A stretch of DNA of 47,245 nucleotides from Anaerolineales bacterium (GTDB taxonomy: Bacteria; Chloroflexota; Anaerolineae; Anaerolineales; Villigracilaceae), in contig JABWAU010000014.1 of assembly GCA_013360875.1 (NCBI GenBank), forward strand, positions 1 to 47,245, given 5' to 3'. Both the position numbers and the translations under genes were made by a program. The notes beneath the pieces were generated by a model that saw nothing but the letters and a program-made list of their open reading frames with translations, made no database searches and was not told where the DNA came from. Shown piece after piece: positions 46,692-47,245 of the stretch (the first letter of the stretch is position 1; every line of letters begins with the position of its first letter).

Positions 46692-47225
46692 TTACGCCAT
46701 CACCGCGCCTTCCATCTTCAACAGCCATTCCTTGGTGGGCAATCCCTCCCCGCCGCCGTAGCCGTGGAGTTTGCCATCCGTACCGATCACACGGTGACAG
46801 GGGATGACCAACGGCATGGGATTCATTGCATTGACGGCTCCCACGGCGCGCCAGGCGAGCGGACGGTTGATCTCTTTTGCGATTTCGGCGTAGGTGCGCG
46901 TCTCGCCATAAGGGATGCGGTAGACCGCCTGCAAGGCTTCGCGCTGGAACGGGGTGAAGAACGTCCAGTCCACGGGGATGGTGAAGGCGGTGCGTTTGCC
47001 GTTCAGGTATTCGGCGAGTTCCCTGGCGTAGGGTTTGATCTTTTTTGGGTCAGGCTGGATGGGGCGTTCGAGGCGCGCGAGGTAGGAATCAAATTCGGGC
47101 TGGGAATCCGCCCATTCGACGGCGATCAAGCCAAAGTCGGAGGCGGCGAGGCGGAAATCTCCGAGGGGAGTCCCGTTCAGTTCGCCGGTGTAAATGGGAA
47201 CTGGGGCAGGTGTTTTCTTTTTCAT
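46692..47225 (-). CDS. ogt: Methylated-DNA--protein-cysteine methyltransferase
   Basis: A 177-aa suicide repair protein that takes methyl groups from O6-methylguanine. The active-site motif IPCHRV holds Cys143, with upstream FTPFQREALQAVYRIPYGETRTYAEIAK (the recognition helix) and AWRAVGAVNAMNPMPLV. It ends GYGGGEGLPTKEWLLKMEG. Single-domain, no Ada part. The symbol is by family; a true Ogt/AdaB split cannot be made. It starts at ATG 47225 after GGTGG near the window end. Confidence 0.96.
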   Translation of the reverse strand: MKKKTPAPVPIYTGELNGTPLGDFRLAASDFGLIAVEWADSQPEFDSYLARLERPIQPDPKKIKPYARELAEYLNGKRTAFTIPVDWTFFTPFQREALQAVYRIPYGETRTYAEIAKEINRPLAWRAVGAVNAMNPMPLVIPCHRVIGTDGKLHGYGGGEGLPTKEWLLKMEGAVMA

Positions 47226-47245
47226 AAAAAATCACCACCGAGAAC

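Overview
The window looks like a chromosomal piece of an Anaerolineae-type Chloroflexota genome. This is inferred from the lipoprotein signals followed by Thr/Pro-rich linkers (TPTPIPT in the efflux adaptor, TPTPFGGIPTETPRP at the end of the PBP, a P/T-rich tail on the PP2C phosphatase), the gene set (7TM-HD protein, PIN-TRAM, DUF4349, a VWA-FHA/PP2C module), and start codons that often lie 7-10 nt behind a TATAAT box. No phage, transposase, CRISPR or plasmid genes were seen. Most genes are core housekeeping, separated by short intergenic regions full of palindromic and tandem repeats.

Layout. 1-1720: a GH4 glycosidase and the start of a His-rich CDF metal transporter, one minus-strand operon. 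1785-9806: two exporter systems on the minus strand. The upstream one is an ABC-2 exporter (ATPase plus two permeases) behind a consensus promoter with palindromic operators. The downstream one is a MacB-like set (TetR, two FtsX permeases, ATPase, lipoprotein adaptor) in which one permease has lost its first membrane segment and is frameshifted. 9824-11141: an internally duplicated membrane protein, a candidate two-hairpin small RNA and tRNA-Arg(CCU). 11268-17852: a small membrane protein (plus), then on the minus strand a Nfo-like TIM-barrel protein, dgkA, ybeY, a PgpH-type protein, yqeY, a LysE exporter and moaA. 18046-29239, all plus: PIN-TRAM protein, cysS, rnk-like gene, a 1279-aa secreted nuclease, coaBC, phosphoesterase, DUF4349 protein, rsmG. 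29326-36439, minus: cupin, PP2C, VWA-FHA, membrane protein, guaA, HIT protein, xpt. 36539-42328, plus: maf, a class B PBP, rsgA, holB, a 113-aa unknown and a DUF2277 protein. 42316-47225, minus: YhhN, era, a GT39-like glycosyltransferase, an EamA exporter and an MGMT.

Genes that work together: ybeY/pgpH/yqeY/dgkA (RNA processing, nucleotide signalling and lipid recycling, with a leaderless promoter at yqeY); PP2C plus FHA (phosphothreonine signalling, no kinase in view); xpt/guaA (guanine nucleotide supply); maf/PBP (cell division and wall).

The most unusual items are the candidate small RNA at 10866-10981, whose G-U pairs fix its strand; the leaderless -10/start pattern at six genes; a double-hairpin repeat present in two compensated copies, one of which encodes the C-terminus of Maf; a three-copy palindromic repeat family; the operator array of the ABC-2 promoter; and the broken FtsX permease. 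All calls come from reading the sequence; no database search was run.
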